64,000 nucleotides of DNA from Panagrolaimus kolymaensis (Eukaryota > Nematoda > Chromadorea > Rhabditida > Panagrolaimidae), in contig JAJQJQ010000007.1 of NCBI GenBank assembly GCA_028622995.1, forward strand, positions 4,960,001 to 5,024,000, written 5' to 3'. Below the pieces are notes generated by a model, which worked only from the letters and a program-made list of their open reading frames with translations, ran no database searches and had not been told where the DNA came from. Below, one piece after another: positions 1 to 11,929 of this stretch. Position numbers and translations under genes: made by a program. Position 1 is the first letter of the stretch. Every line of letters starts with the position of its first letter.

Positions 1-313
1 AGCAGCTTCTGTTGGCCTTTCTGCAACCAACTTACATAGCATGCATTTGCTCTGTTAAACCCATTATTTTGACTTAATTAGCTTACCGTATATTAAATAT
101 TTTTTAATTTTTTTTATGGTTTGTCCCCTCTTAGTCGATATCAACCCATAAGATGGACAAAGACAAAAAAAATTTCAAAGAAAAACTCGGAGCAGCGATG
201 TCTCTGTCACAAAAAAAATATCATTCATGTTCCACATTTTTTTGCTTCATTCCTTTCCCCAATATTCATATTTGCAATACAACAATTTTTTTTAAGACAA
301 AGTGAAAAAGCGT

Positions 314-382
314 GCATGGCATAGTGGATAACCAGCTGCTTATAAGTAGAACAGGTCTGTGGTTCGATGTCGCCAGCATGCA
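314..382 (+). tRNA. tRNA-like element or tRNA pseudogene
   Basis: The segment has a good Pol III A box (TGGCATAGTGG at about 318-328) and a near-consensus B box (GGTTCGATGTC at about 361-371). The ends can pair only partly (GCATG against CATGC), and the anticodon arm (CTGC/GTAG around TTATAA) has an irregular loop. A functional tRNA would need a full 7-bp acceptor stem and a 7-nt anticodon loop, so a decayed tRNA or tRNA-derived SINE head is more likely. Confidence 0.35.
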
Positions 383-690
383 ATTATTTTTTCTTTATGT
401 CTTTTTCTGTTAAAAAAAACTTATGTTGCTATCTTTTGGATTAAAAATGCCAGTGGTCGCTGGGTGCTGTGGCGAGCACTTGAAGTCATCGTCGTCGCTG
501 CTTTTGATAAACAATGAGAACGAGCCACACCAAATGAAAGAGTAAAGTAATTTATTCTTTTTTTATTATTTCAAATTCCCCATTTACTTTTAATTTAGGG
601 AAAAAACAAACTTGCATTAATAATTCTTTATAGAGGGCTCATGATAAAAAAAATATATGCAGAAATAAACAAAAACAAAAAAGTATTTAC

Positions 691-847
691 CATCACTGAC
701 TTGATGAGAAGAGACTCGTGATAGAATTCCTTCACTATCTATTTCTTCTTTTTTTTTAACTTTAATTTTGTCCCTAAAAAAGGACAACCAAGCTTCCGCG
801 TTATGTTTGAAAAGGAAACTTGTCGTTTTCCTGTCAGAAGAATCCAT
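691..847 (-). CDS. Candidate first exon of an unrecognised gene running off the left edge
   Basis: An open frame starts with ATG at 847 (MDSSDRKTTSFLF...) and stays open for 52 codons with a coding-like composition, ending ...SSHQVSDG at a plausible donor (GTAAATAC, just below 691). Continuing into the intron gives a low-complexity, Phe-rich tail typical of non-coding sequence. I found no convincing downstream exon in 1-690, so the rest may lie outside the window or the exon may be spurious. No family is recognised. Confidence 0.25.
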
Positions 848-1836
848 CTTCTTTCTCCTCGTTGACGCTCGTTTTGATGGTGTTGCGGCACTTGTTGCTT
901 GTTTCTGCCAACATAGTATGAAGGAATTCTATATAGATTCAATCATTTTTCTTTTTTTCTCAAAAGTTTACACACATGTTTCTTCGATATAACATGAAAC
1001 AAATAAATTTTATTTTCTCTCAAAACAAAAAGGATAGAATTACAATAAATTTTGCAAAGATGTTGTGACGATTGTATGCATGCATAATGAATATCATTCA
1101 CCACCACAAAGATCGAATAAAGATTTTGTTGGTCAGGTGACGACTTACTTAGCTTGGAATATGGTAGAAATAAAAAGGTATGAGAATTTTATGATATTTG
1201 ATCGTGAAAAATTTAGAAAACATTTTATTCATTTCAACTAACCTTACTGTTGTTTATTTACGTAGTCTCGATAAAGGTCAACATCGTTAAGAAAAAAAGG
1301 GAAATTACGCCATATTTAAAAAAAATATTTTAACAATACACATGTAAAAAATGTTTTTGAATGTGAACACTCGAAAAAAAACATTCGTCATATTTTCTTT
1401 GAATCATAGCCCCTTTGCGCATAGAGACTTTTTATTTTTCATTTATTCACCTCTTTAAATTAATCCTTCCGTAATAATAATAAAAAGCTTTTTTTCATAA
1501 AAAGTTCCTTTAAAAAAATATATCATAAAAGGAAAACTACATAATAATTCTTTCACCACCTTCGCTTTTTTTAAATTAATAAGTTCAATTCATTCGAAAA
1601 CGTCATAACCAATTTGGGTGAGTTTGTTTTAATTAATAATTATTTTTCCATTCATTTCACATCAAAAAACATTCAATAAAAAAAAGTTCATACAATACAA
1701 AAAAGAAAATATTTGTAAGTAAAAAAAAAGGGATAAACAAAAATGAAACAAAATTTCTTTAAAAAATGAGAATACCCAGAAAAAATTAAATAAATAATAT
1801 TTTTTTTACATAGTATATTTTGTATTTAATTTCCGT
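848..1836. other. Intergenic, AT-rich, no gene seen
   Basis: Homopolymer-rich sequence with no spliceable reading frame on either strand. It probably includes the 3' UTR of the TPR-GoLoco gene, whose stop codon is at 1837. Confidence 0.5.
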
Positions 1837-4800
1837 TCAACTTTGTGCGGCTGTTTGACTACTCGTTTCTGAAGGTGCTTTAGAAGTGGGTGATTTTAAA
1901 TCTGCTCGCTGATTGTCTATTCGGCCAGCCTGCATTTTTAATACAATATTTTTAATATCTTCTTCAATAGGATTATTTGAATCGCCTAATGCACTACGTT
2001 GTTCTTCAATTCGATCACCTTGACATCTCATAATGAGATCATATAATTTTTCATCCACATCATGTTCCTCTGATGAAACCATTTGTTTTCTTTTAAATTC
2101 TCTAAAAAATGTCCAAATAAAGTCTATTAACGTAGAAGATGACATGGCTTTAAATTGAATTCAATAAAGATTTTTTCTTTCAAAAGAAAATTGCCCTTTT
2201 TTACAAACTATTATTAAGCAAACCCATGCTATTTGAATTTTACTTTAATTTTTAGTCATAAAAGTAAGAATTAAAAGAAAAATTTAAGGCTATTATCAAA
2301 GAGGAAATGGAAAAGAAAAAATAACTAACTCTCTAAATTTTGCAATAAATTCGTCACGATCTTTTAAACCAGGAAGGATTGGATCAGCACGCTGCTCATC
2401 CATACGACGACTTTGTATACTTGCTATGAGATCGAGAATTGCTTCAGGATTATCTAAAAAATATGGTAACACAATTAATACGATAAAAAAACTCGCAATT
2501 TTAAAATGTTTTGTAAAGTTCGCTTAACAAAAAATATGACAACATCAAGAAGGAAAAAAGGGAAATTTTCGTTTAAATTCAGTGTTAGTTTATGGAAGAA
2601 AAGAAAAAATTAATGCCAACTAAGACTCTTTTTTTGTTGTTGCAGCAAAGGCAAAATGGAGTTTTTATAGTGCATTGAAGCGCAAGGAAAAGCAATGCTA
2701 ACAAGTTTTGACAGCTGACGACGACACTGTGTTTTTTTGACAATGCATATTCAAAATATAAAAAATGGCTTTCAAAAGCATAGTAGCAGCAATGGAAGCA
2801 GAAGAAACCCATTTTTATCATTTAAAAAAAAAACGGAAATTAAAAGCAAAGACAAAAAAAGGGAAATTTTGTTGCCGTTGTTGTTGTTAAATTTGGTGCT
2901 GAAGAACAACAGCTGCAAACGGCACAAAAGCTTGAATTTGGATAACATCAGCTCTTTAATGCGTGCTGCATCTGAAGCTATGCTGTTGAAACGCATAAAA
3001 AAAACTAAACCCAAAAAGAATGAGGCATTCCAGAGAAAAGCGAAAGTGACAATTTTCTTCTTCTCCTCTCCCTCCTCCTTTCCCTTAAAGTAAATACATT
3101 TCTCCACCCTTTTTTTCGCATTGCTTCTTACAATTTTTTTTGTCCTCTTGTTAACGAAAAAAAGAAAAAGAAAGTGGCACGCATCGTCCTCTCACGCTCT
3201 TAATTTGTTTTTGTTTTATTCTCCCTTATTTTTTGAGAAGTTCAAATTCGAATTGAAAAGAAGAAGAATAAACAATTGTGCATAACAAAAATTTGTAAGT
3301 TTAAACGGAAATACGAAAAGGAGTCATAACTTATAAGAAACTTATTTACACAAAGCGTTAAACCAAAAAAGTTCACTTTGATAACAAAAAAAAACTTAAA
3401 ATTATTTCCATTGTTAGTTAAAATAAAAAAGAAACAGAAAAAACAACATACACTTATTAGAAAAGGGTCTAAAAGGCTGATGAGTTGAAGGATTTTCATC
3501 AATAAAATAAAGTTCTTCAAAATCTTCTACCGAGGCTCGAGGAGCCCGTTTAAGAGATCCAAAAGACTCCATTCGATTAAAATTTTCTTTATCTTCATTA
3601 AAATTACATGCACTTCGAATACGAACAGGTAATTCAGGAACAGCAAAAACCGTAGCGGTACTATTTGGGGTACTGACGATACTCTATATTGAAAACAGAA
3701 AAAAAGGTTTAAAAAAAGAAACAAAAAAAAAGTAAAAGCACCAATACCGTAACAGATCGCAATGTGTTAGCTAAAATATCATAATGATGTTGATTGGCTT
3801 GAAAATTAACCATCGAAGATGAAATCCATCCCCCATTTTTCATTAAATCTTTATTCTCACCCTCTTTTTTAACCCAGAAATATTTTACCAACTAATGTAC
3901 ACACACAAAAAGATACCTTAAAATTTGAACATAAAATGAATCCTTTAAAATGCCGGAATCAGTTTATCCTTGAGTCGGAAAATCTTAATTGGCTAATTTA
4001 CTTTTGTTTCGAAAAAATGAATCCACCAATTCCAAATAACACAAAACTTTGATTCCAAAAATGCTTTATCCGAAAAATTCTACAGAAAATAAAAAGATAA
4101 CATCGAAAAATAAAATAGTTTATTCAAAATTTTCAATTCCTCCCCAAAATATTAGTTATCAAGCGAACCAGCATCATTACAGCATGAAGGAGTTCTTGAT
4201 GAAAGAGGTGAGATATTCAATGATGAAGCTTTCCCACGATTAGCAATAGGAGTTGATTCTGTGAGAGGATGAGCACGTCGAGATCCAGGAGCTTTGGTTG
4301 ATTTCAATGAAAACATTTTTTTCGTTTTATGAATAAAGCTCTTGCTTTTCTTACTATCTAAAAGTGAAAAAGAACAGAATCACTACCACCACAACAGCAA
4401 AAAAAAAAGAAACAAGCAAAGAAAGAAAAATCAAATTCGAAAATAGTAAACTATCCGTTAATATCGGAAGCAGATAAACGAAAAGTATCAGTTTGACGAG
4501 CAGACTTATTGGCTTCGTTAAAAAGTGGAGGATTGCATCTCTGATCTTCAAATCGTCGACTTTGTGCGCTATTAAGACGGTCCATAATTGTACTAATATC
4601 TTCATGTTCCTATAATTCGAATAATGTAATAGAAAATAATCATAATGATAAAGAAATACTTACAAAGCTTTTTACATTTGGCATTGATTGAGTTAAAGGA
4701 GCACTAATCTTTAAGTTATCACCAAGTCTTTTCATAGGCAAAATTCTGCTGGGTCTCAAACCATTTGCACAATCGGTAACAAATTTGGTCATGGCATCAG

Positions 4801-7314
4801 CGAGATTTGGTACACTTGTAGCTTTTCCATCTTCACGCAAAGCAAATGTAATACTTGTTGGATCAATTGGTAGCTTGTCTTCATCATCAGAGTCATCGGT
4901 AAGAAGAGGACATTCAATATCACATGTTGGATCAAGCACTATACGATCTTCTTTTAAAATTGATGTTGGATCACTTTGAATTGCAATTCTTATTGAGTTA
5001 CGACCTTTACATTCCATATCTTGTTCAGGCAACTAAAAAAATTATAATAAATCAATACGAAATAAATATAAAATGAAAAACTAATAAATTATGGGATTAA
5101 AATAATAAGCTCTCAAAGGTATAAGCTTCACATATAGTTTTAAAACTGATCTTTCCATGTTATTTAGTAAACATGCTCATTAGCACATAAAAAAGGCTGG
5201 CATTAAATATTAGGATTTTTTTTTACCTAATCAGTACCATTGCAACTATATAGTACTAATAAATTATAAATTTGATAATAAGGTATTAACGTCAAAAAAA
5301 CTATTCTTTTAACCTAAATTATGACAATTTACGTCATAAATACAAAAGCTTATATTGTAACCACTTAAAATATCAAAATGAGCTTATACTAGACGGCTAA
5401 CTCAACAAAAAAAAATCTAGCACAACATAAAAATGGTAACAAACATTTAAAAATAAAAAGATATTTTAGCGAAACAAAACTTACATCAAAAACTATTTTA
5501 TAATTCACAATAAAAAAGTAGACAGCTTTCGGAGTATCTTTTTTGAAAGAAAATATTGTTCCAAGTGCGATAAGTGATTTTGATTGAGAATAAGGATCTT
5601 TTAGTTCACGAGAAAGTTGAAGATGTTTTGAATGAGCAGAAATAGCTGAAAAAAAATAAAATAAGATAAGTTGAAAACATATATGGTTATTGCTCGAGGA
5701 TATTCAAGCTGTCAAATAAATAAAAAATTAATAAACCTCGACAAAATTTAAGTAAAAAGTATGGGCTCAATGAAATATTGCTATTGGAAGGAAATAATGT
5801 CAACAAAAAAAGGAAAATGTACCAAAAAATTGGTCGAGTTAACTTTGAATTTTATGAAAAAAATGCATTTGAGAACTAAACACAAAATTTTTAACTTCTT
5901 TCATAGTTATTTTTATACTCAAGAACTGCAGACCCAAGGGAATAAATGAGCTGACGTTATATAAGGAAATTCATTAGGGTTTATAAAGGTAGCCTCCTTC
6001 AACTCAAGTAATCCCTTCTTTTTGAAAAAGCTAATGACTCTTTTTTTTTTGCCCGTCTAAAGGACATGACGTTTTTGAAAAAAAGCAACTCTGAATCAAA
6101 CGAAAATGAGGTGAATAGGAAGCAAAAGATTTCAGTCGACAAGGTTATTAAATGCGCATTTAAAAAAAAGATGATGTAATTAAGATTACCTTGGTCCAAA
6201 TTTCCTGCTATCGTCGCTGCTATTCCAATACTGCATAAAGCTTGAGCTTGTAAAGGCTTATCTCCAATTTCATACGATGCATTGGCAGCTAGCCTAAAAA
6301 TGAAGAAGTAAAATAAGTAAGATTAACAAAAATCAAAGAGAAAACTTACTCCCAATTACTTATTGCACTTTCAAAATCTCCATTGTAAAAATGAGAATTT
6401 CCAATATTTGTATAAGCTCGGCGCATTGCAGGTTTATCATTGACAGCTCTAGAAATATCCAACTTCTTTCCATGATATCTAACAGCAGCATCATATTGTT
6501 CTAACATAAAATGACAATGTCCCAAGTTTGCATAAGCCAAAGCACAAGATATTTGTTCGTTGTTTTCTTCAGCAAGCTTTGCATTAATCCTAAAATTGAA
6601 TTCATGTTAATAATAAAAAAAGAAAAAGTAAACGTACGTGAAGGCATCAATCGCAGTGTATAAATCTTCTCGAGCAGAATCAGAAAGAGATGATGATTTT
6701 ATTGGTTGAGGAAATAATGAAAGTTCTTCATTTTCATGAGGCATATTTTCTCTTGCTTTTTGAAGGTATACGAAGCCTTTAGTATAATGAGCACATGACA
6801 ATAAACTCTGTAAAATGATTGTTACAAAAAATAATATTAAGAAGATACATACTTTTAGATTCAATTCTAAAGCAAGAGCCATCAAGCATTCAACAGAATT
6901 AAGAGCTTTATGAAAATCTCTCATAGCTGATAATGCAAATGCTCTGTTCGAATGAGCTTTAGCTTCACCAGCATAATCATTTATCGTCCTGAAAATATAA
7001 AGTAAAAACAAGTTTTTAATTTGAAAAAAAAGCTTACTTGCATAACATTAAATCCTGAGAATGAAAGTATTCAGCTTTTGGAAAATCTTTGAGTGCAAAA
7101 TATGCATTACCAATTTGGGAATATATTGCTGATAAAAGATAAACATCGGAAGTACCATAATTGACCGCTTCTTCAAGATATTGTAGACCTGAAAAATAAC
7201 AATAAACAAGATATTTACATATTCATTCAAATTATTACCAAGAGTTGTGTTTCCTTCGCGAATCAATGTTTCACCCTTTTGAGCCGCAACGTAACAATGC
7301 TGATGATTATCCAT
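1837..7314 (-). CDS. GPSM2: LGN/Pins/AGS3-type G-protein signalling modulator (TPR repeats plus GoLoco motifs)
   Basis: Multi-exon gene. Approximate exons are 7314-7239, 7188-7038, 6988-6853, 6807-6638, 6589-6350, 6293-6190, 5645-5485, 5032-4664, 4609-4452, 4357 to about 4170, 3683-3452, 2453-2330 and 2101-1837. The first seven encode tandem TPR repeats; SAIYSQIGNAYF and YTNIGNSHFYNGDF match the LGN family. The C-terminal exons carry four GoLoco (GDI-binding) motifs, recognisable by their ends: RRFEDQRC, RRMDEQRAD, DRIEEQRS and GRIDNQRAD. This family binds GDP-bound G-alpha-i/o through GoLoco and polarity or NuMA/Mud/LIN-5 proteins through the TPRs, linking cortical G-alpha to spindle orientation. 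The full TPR-plus-GoLoco layout is that of Pins/LGN and AGS-3 rather than the reduced GPR-1/2. A TTTTTAG lies 4 bases before the ATG, which suits trans-splicing. The 3.7-4.2 kb exon boundary is uncertain. Confidence 0.9.
3783..4179. repeat. Degenerate inverted repeat within the TPR-GoLoco gene
   Basis: Plus-strand 3783-3810 (AATGATGTTGATTGGCTTGA...) and minus-strand 4179-4152 (AATGATGCTGGTTCGCTTGA...) match at about 22 of 28 bases in opposite orientation. The spacer is about 340 bp. This could be the ends of an old MITE. It lies where the exon structure of the gene is least clear. Confidence 0.4.
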
Positions 7315-7784
7315 TATTTCTAAAAATTAATAATGTTAGTAAGATGAAAATATAAAAATTATAACCGGATAGTTTAGGCGATCCGCGAAAAAACGGAGAA
7401 CAACATTTAACAAGATGCATATACGATGAATGAAAAACCACGAAAATAATCAATCAAACATTGTCCTTATTTTAATGGGTTTTTTGTATTTTTATTTGAA
7501 ACTTTAAAATTTTGAAAAATAAAGGAAGGTGAAAAGAAAATGCAAATTTTTTTCACGAGAAAACTTATGAATGATTTCAAAAATTAGAGCATTGATAAAA
7601 ATTAATATAGGCAAAAGTAAGGGAACATATTAAACAAAAATATTTTACTTGGTAAATTACAAAGCATAAAATAAATAATTTGATGAAGCTATAAAAATCA
7701 ATAAATGGTTAAAATTGGCAAAAATTGGAGTCACTAAAAAAAGGCGCCATTTTTTTGTTTTCTCTCATTTTTTTACCAACCAGA
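7315..7784. other. Upstream region of the TPR-GoLoco gene
   Basis: AT-rich sequence with no coding signal. The part next to 7314 contains a pyrimidine-rich acceptor ending TTTTTAG, a likely spliced-leader addition site. Confidence 0.4.
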
Positions 7785-8207
7785 ATCGTGATTAGGGGTG
7801 GAAACGGGCCGGCCCGGGCCTTGTCGAGCCCTTAGCGGGCCTTGGGAAAACTTTTTTATTTTATCTTTTTTTTTTAAATCTGTTTTAACAGAGCTGTAGT
7901 ATTTGAGTAGGGCTACAAATATAACCTAACCGTTTCGAGGTCAGTATTCAAATTATCAGAGATATTTGACGAACGGGCCTAGATTTTTTTTTTTTGGCAA
8001 GGCCCGGCCTGTTTTCGAAACTGCCTTTAAAACTCCACCGGGAATCGATGTTTTGAGATTCTGTCTATTGGAAGAGGTAGATATTCGAAGGGCCCGGGGG
8101 GGGGGGGGGGTTACCTGATGGAAAAACAATGGTTGTAAAGCTTAAAAAAAAGTTATGTTGATTTTGGCGAAGTGCGGCGGGCCCGACAGTCCACCCCTAA
8201 TCGTGAT
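7785..8207. mobile_element. Non-autonomous hAT-type transposon (407 bp) with 8-bp target-site duplication
   Basis: The element spans 7793-8199. It begins TAGGGGTGGA and ends TCCACCCCTA, and is flanked on both sides by the identical octamer ATCGTGAT (7785-7792 and 8200-8207). An 8-bp TSD with short TIRs of the T/CAGGGGTG kind is diagnostic of the hAT superfamily. Subterminal regions are rich in GGGCC/GGCCC blocks and the interior holds a run of 15 G. There is no transposase reading frame, so it needs a transposase from elsewhere. The perfect TSD suggests a fairly recent insertion. Confidence 0.9.
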
Positions 8208-8730
8208 GAAACCAGCTGCTTGTTGTTGCTGGATGAGAGAAAAACTTATTGCGGGATAAAAGAAGAGAGAACCAGCAAACACATTTTCTAAGAAATCTTT
8301 CTGATTTCCCTCCCCAACTTTCTTTAAATTTTTTTTCCAATTACCAAAGCTTCCATCTTTCTTTTTCCATTTTTACAATTTGGCGGGATTATTTTGATTT
8401 TGGTTTCTCCTTATTTTTCTTGTCAACAAGCTAAAAACGTGATAAGCAACGCCTTACAACATACATGAAATAACACCACGAACTTGGTCTTGGTTTAAGA
8501 GAGAGAAACCTTTTAAATGAATTGTTTACTTAGAGCTTTATTTCTTCGTTAGAAGGAATCACTCATAGCGTCAAAGCACCTACATATAAATTATTTTTTG
8601 GATTTTTTAGTACTTACATATGAATAAATAAACTTTTATTCATCATTATTTTATTAACATTCTTTTAAACAAAACAATAACGTAAAAATCAAATACGAGC
8701 AAAGCAAGAAGCTAGCAACAATGACATAAA
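8208..8730. other. Intergenic, no gene seen
   Basis: AT-rich with short reading frames only. It probably contains the 3' UTR of the cysteine-rich gene to its right, with AATAAA-like motifs on the minus strand around 8625-8640. Confidence 0.4.
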
Positions 8731-10399
8731 TTATATGTTGCTCAAAACTGTGAACATCAAACCATTTTTGTTAACACCTCTTAATTCTACAGTCACCTTG
8801 TCATCTGAAAAATAGAAAAGCATAAGCCAAAAGCTAATTAAAAAAGCAATCAATTTACATAAAAATATGAGCCAGCAACAGGTGTACCAAGAAATTTTCC
8901 TGTTTCAGAACTTAAAAATTCTGTGAATGAAGTATAATTCGCATTAAAATCTTGATAAGTTGTTGGATTTCTTCGAGTTAAAGGTACTTTTGTTTCAAAA
9001 ACTAATACAATGTAAAGTTTTCGAGCTAAAAAAATAAATGCATTAGTTGGATAAAACTCAAAGAGTACGGAGCTTACATTCTTTAGTTGAAACTTTATCA
9101 CTTGTAATTGTGAGAACTCGATTAATAGTTCGAAAGAAAGCTCCTTCATCCCAATTTGGAATGGTAAGTTCAATTTCGCGACTCAAAGATGAAGGGCGAT
9201 TATAATAGAAGTTCATGGCTTCTGGATTTCCATGAGGATCTGAAGAAGGATGTAAGTTTATTTCAAATCGATGACAAATTTTTATCGATGCGATAATAAT
9301 AACTTACTAAATAAAACTAAAATATGATGAAACCGTCCAGGCATTTGATCACGAATTAAAACAACTTTTTTGAGATAAACAGGTTCACGAAATTTATATG
9401 GAAGTTTACTAAAATGATCCCCATTTCGTACTTCGGGAAGTGGACCTTTAGATGGGATGTATTCATTCAAAACAATCTGAAATTCATATTTATTTGTAAA
9501 AAAATATTTTTGGATGAGTAAGCTTACATAATCGACAGCATCTGTTGGTGGTATTGGAATAATCGAAGGTGATAAACTTGTAACATAAAAAACAGGCATT
9601 GAAAGATTTCCTGAATATTTATTGATTCCAACTTTGGTTTCATAAAATACTGTAAATGGGCTTTTTAAAAATATTTTTAAAAATCAAATTATTTTTATAC
9701 CATTTTCAAATGTTTCTAAAGTTGTTGATTTGCAACACAAATGCATGTTGTAAGTTGATAACATTTGTGAATTTATTGCTTCTTCGCAACTATATCCTTC
9801 AGGACATGGCTTTTTATCACTTGGATCACAAAGTAATACTGAAGGTATATCATATGATGAGGCACCGTAAGGGCAAACTAAACGTTATTTTACTTAGTTA
9901 TAACAAGCAGCAAAATGAAACGATATTCTACTAATTTTAATTATTTTCACGAAGAAAAGGAAAAAAAATGGTAGCTATTTTTTGTTTTAATAAGTCAAAC
10001 TTCTTACTTGGTTTAACTTGTTCGGGATTGCCAGGAGGAGAAGAGATATCTTGAGGATAATCACTACAGCAACGATATGATTTACTTTTCTTTGAAAAAA
10101 TACAAACAGGATTTCGACCACTGCATTCCACGGGATCGTTTGGAGTACATAAAACTCCATCATCTTGAAATTCGGTGCACATAGCAAATGAACTAATAAT
10201 ATTAAATTCTGGCGATTGCCATGGAAATGGACATACTGTAATGAAATTTTCCAAACATCAAAAATGAATAAACCAAAAACTCACCTTCTTCATCATCCTC
10301 TGAACTAAATTTTTCTTTACTCACATGTTTCGGTTCTAATAAAAAGCTTAATTGGAATAATATAGTAATAAAATAAAATCTCAATAATAATCTTTCCAT
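8731..10399 (-). CDS. Cysteine-rich secreted protein, nematode-type
   Basis: Exons: 10399-10285, 10235-10008, 9877-9701, 9649-9528, 9476-9308, 9239-9078, 9025-8859 and a last one starting at 8804. The N-terminus is a signal peptide (MERLLLRFYFITILFQLSFL). Two cysteine-rich modules follow, with patterns ECSGRNPVC...YRCC and LLCDPSDKKPCPEGYSC...LCC, which resemble Lustrin/EB-like modules. The remaining ~230 residues are a non-cysteine region I do not recognise. Splicing exon 7 into the last exon in phase gives an early stop at 8793; the other frame of that exon reads DDKVTVELRGVNKNG and stops at 8731, so the 3' end is unresolved. An AG one base before the ATG (AAAGTATGG) suggests trans-splicing. 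Probably extracellular or cuticle-associated; function unknown. Confidence 0.75.
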
Positions 10400-10800
10400 A
10401 CTTTAAAAAAAGTTTAAAACCAATGACAAAGTGTTTTTTGATTTTATTTTTCAGTCAAACAATTTTTTTGAGAAGCTGACGAATACAATCAATCACAAAT
10501 AAACAAATAAAATAATCCGAGAGATGATTCTGCTTTTGGACAAACACAAGGTTTTGAACGACAATGACCTTCGAATAGCTTGCATGATGATGAGCTTCTC
10601 ATCTACGCCGCTGATGGCAAACAAACAATCGAATGAAAAAAAGGAGGCTTGTCACGATCGAAAATTTGAGTCATTTTTTAAAAAATACTTTGGTTTTAAA
10701 TAATCCCGTTTTATTTTGTCTTTCATTTTTATAGGAAAATTATCATTGCAAAGAAAAAGAAGATATTTGTTTAAAAAAAATAAAATTATAAAAAGATTTT
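10400..10800. other. Intergenic, no gene seen
   Basis: Short stretch between the arginase 3' end and the cysteine-rich gene. No coding frame. It contains a few TGATGATGAGC-type short repeats but nothing I can assign. Confidence 0.4.
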
Positions 10801-11929
10801 TTAAGTATGAGCTCGTTGCTGTCGTCGTTGTTTGAGTTCTTCTTCAATTTCATATCGTGAGAATCGAGGAAGATAAATATGTTCAACAAGATTGGTAACT
10901 AATTTTTCACTGAAAAATGATATGAATAATAAGTTAAAGTTATTTTTGTCTCTGATATCAATCAAAGCCTGATAATAATTTGTACAGTAGTCCTCATTCT
11001 TGCTTCTCCTATTACTTACCTTGTTCTATTTTCATCATCTTTTTGTGGCATAAATTCAACCAATTCTGTAACTAATAATTTTTCCATGGGATGACTTTGA
11101 ATAAAACTCAAAAATTCTGATGCAACAATACCACCATCTTCTGGAGTTCCCACGGCTGGAGCATCTTCAACTCTAAATCCATCCAAATCAATACTCATTC
11201 CAAACCCATAAGTTTTATGCGAAGTTCTATCAATGGCTTCAGCCATAACATCATTGATTCCTCTTTTTGAAACTTCATCATCATAAAATATTTTAACACC
11301 CAATTTTTGAAGGAATTCAGTTTCTTCGGGTTCATATGAGCGAATTCCAACAAATACAAGATTTTGTGGTTTTAATTTTGGTAGTTTATCACCAACTGTT
11401 TTTAAGTTTAAGTTGCCATAACCGAGTAAATGAGCAACGGGCATTCCATGAATATTTCCAGTGGGTGAAGTTTCTGGAGTGTGTGAATCGAGATGTGCAT
11501 CAACCCAAATGAGACCAAGATCGCCATGAGGTCGAATGGAACTTGCAACACCACTCCATGTTCCAATAGCGCAGGAATGGTCACCACCAAAAGCGAGAAG
11601 CTCTTGACGTTCACCAATGCCGATTCCTTCATCGCATGCTTTTCGAATGGCTGCACAGAGATTTCGAGAATTTGCAATGACTCCTTCGAGTTGGGAATGT
11701 TGTCGACCGGTAACTGTTTCAGGAACAACTTCACGCCAATTTAGAGGAATTCGACTGGAGTTTAAGATTTTAGATGATTGTAATGCTTTAATGGAATGTT
11801 CACAACCAAGTTGCCTAAAAACATGAGGGATATGATGAGCAATTTTATCACAACTTACCTTCCACCATGGCCGTTAGCTAATCCAATAGCATGAAGTTGA
11901 TGAGAAAATCTTGTAGCGGTACTCTTCAT
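10801..11929 (-). CDS. Arginase
   Basis: Three exons (11929-11859, 11814-11020, 10909-10801) give 324 codons, the usual length for the family. The protein belongs to the ureohydrolase superfamily and hydrolyses L-arginine to ornithine and urea at a binuclear Mn2+ centre. All metal-ligand motifs are visible: GGDHS (His), DAHLDSHTP (DxHxD) and SIDLDG (DxD, usually S-F/I-D-I/V-D). The substrate-loop signature TPETSPTGNIHGMP is also present. The N-terminus MKSTATRFSHQLHA has no clear secretion signal. It contains several basic and hydroxylated residues but I cannot claim mitochondrial targeting. An AG two bases before the ATG (AATTAAGAATG) could be a trans-splice site. Agmatinase is less likely given the SGNIHGMP-type loop. 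Confidence 0.93.

Noticed and set aside
2737..3107. Overlapping plus and minus frames of 111-118 codons
   Set aside because: Both are Lys- or Phe-rich, lie inside a ~1-kb intron of the TPR-GoLoco gene, and have no splice or domain support.
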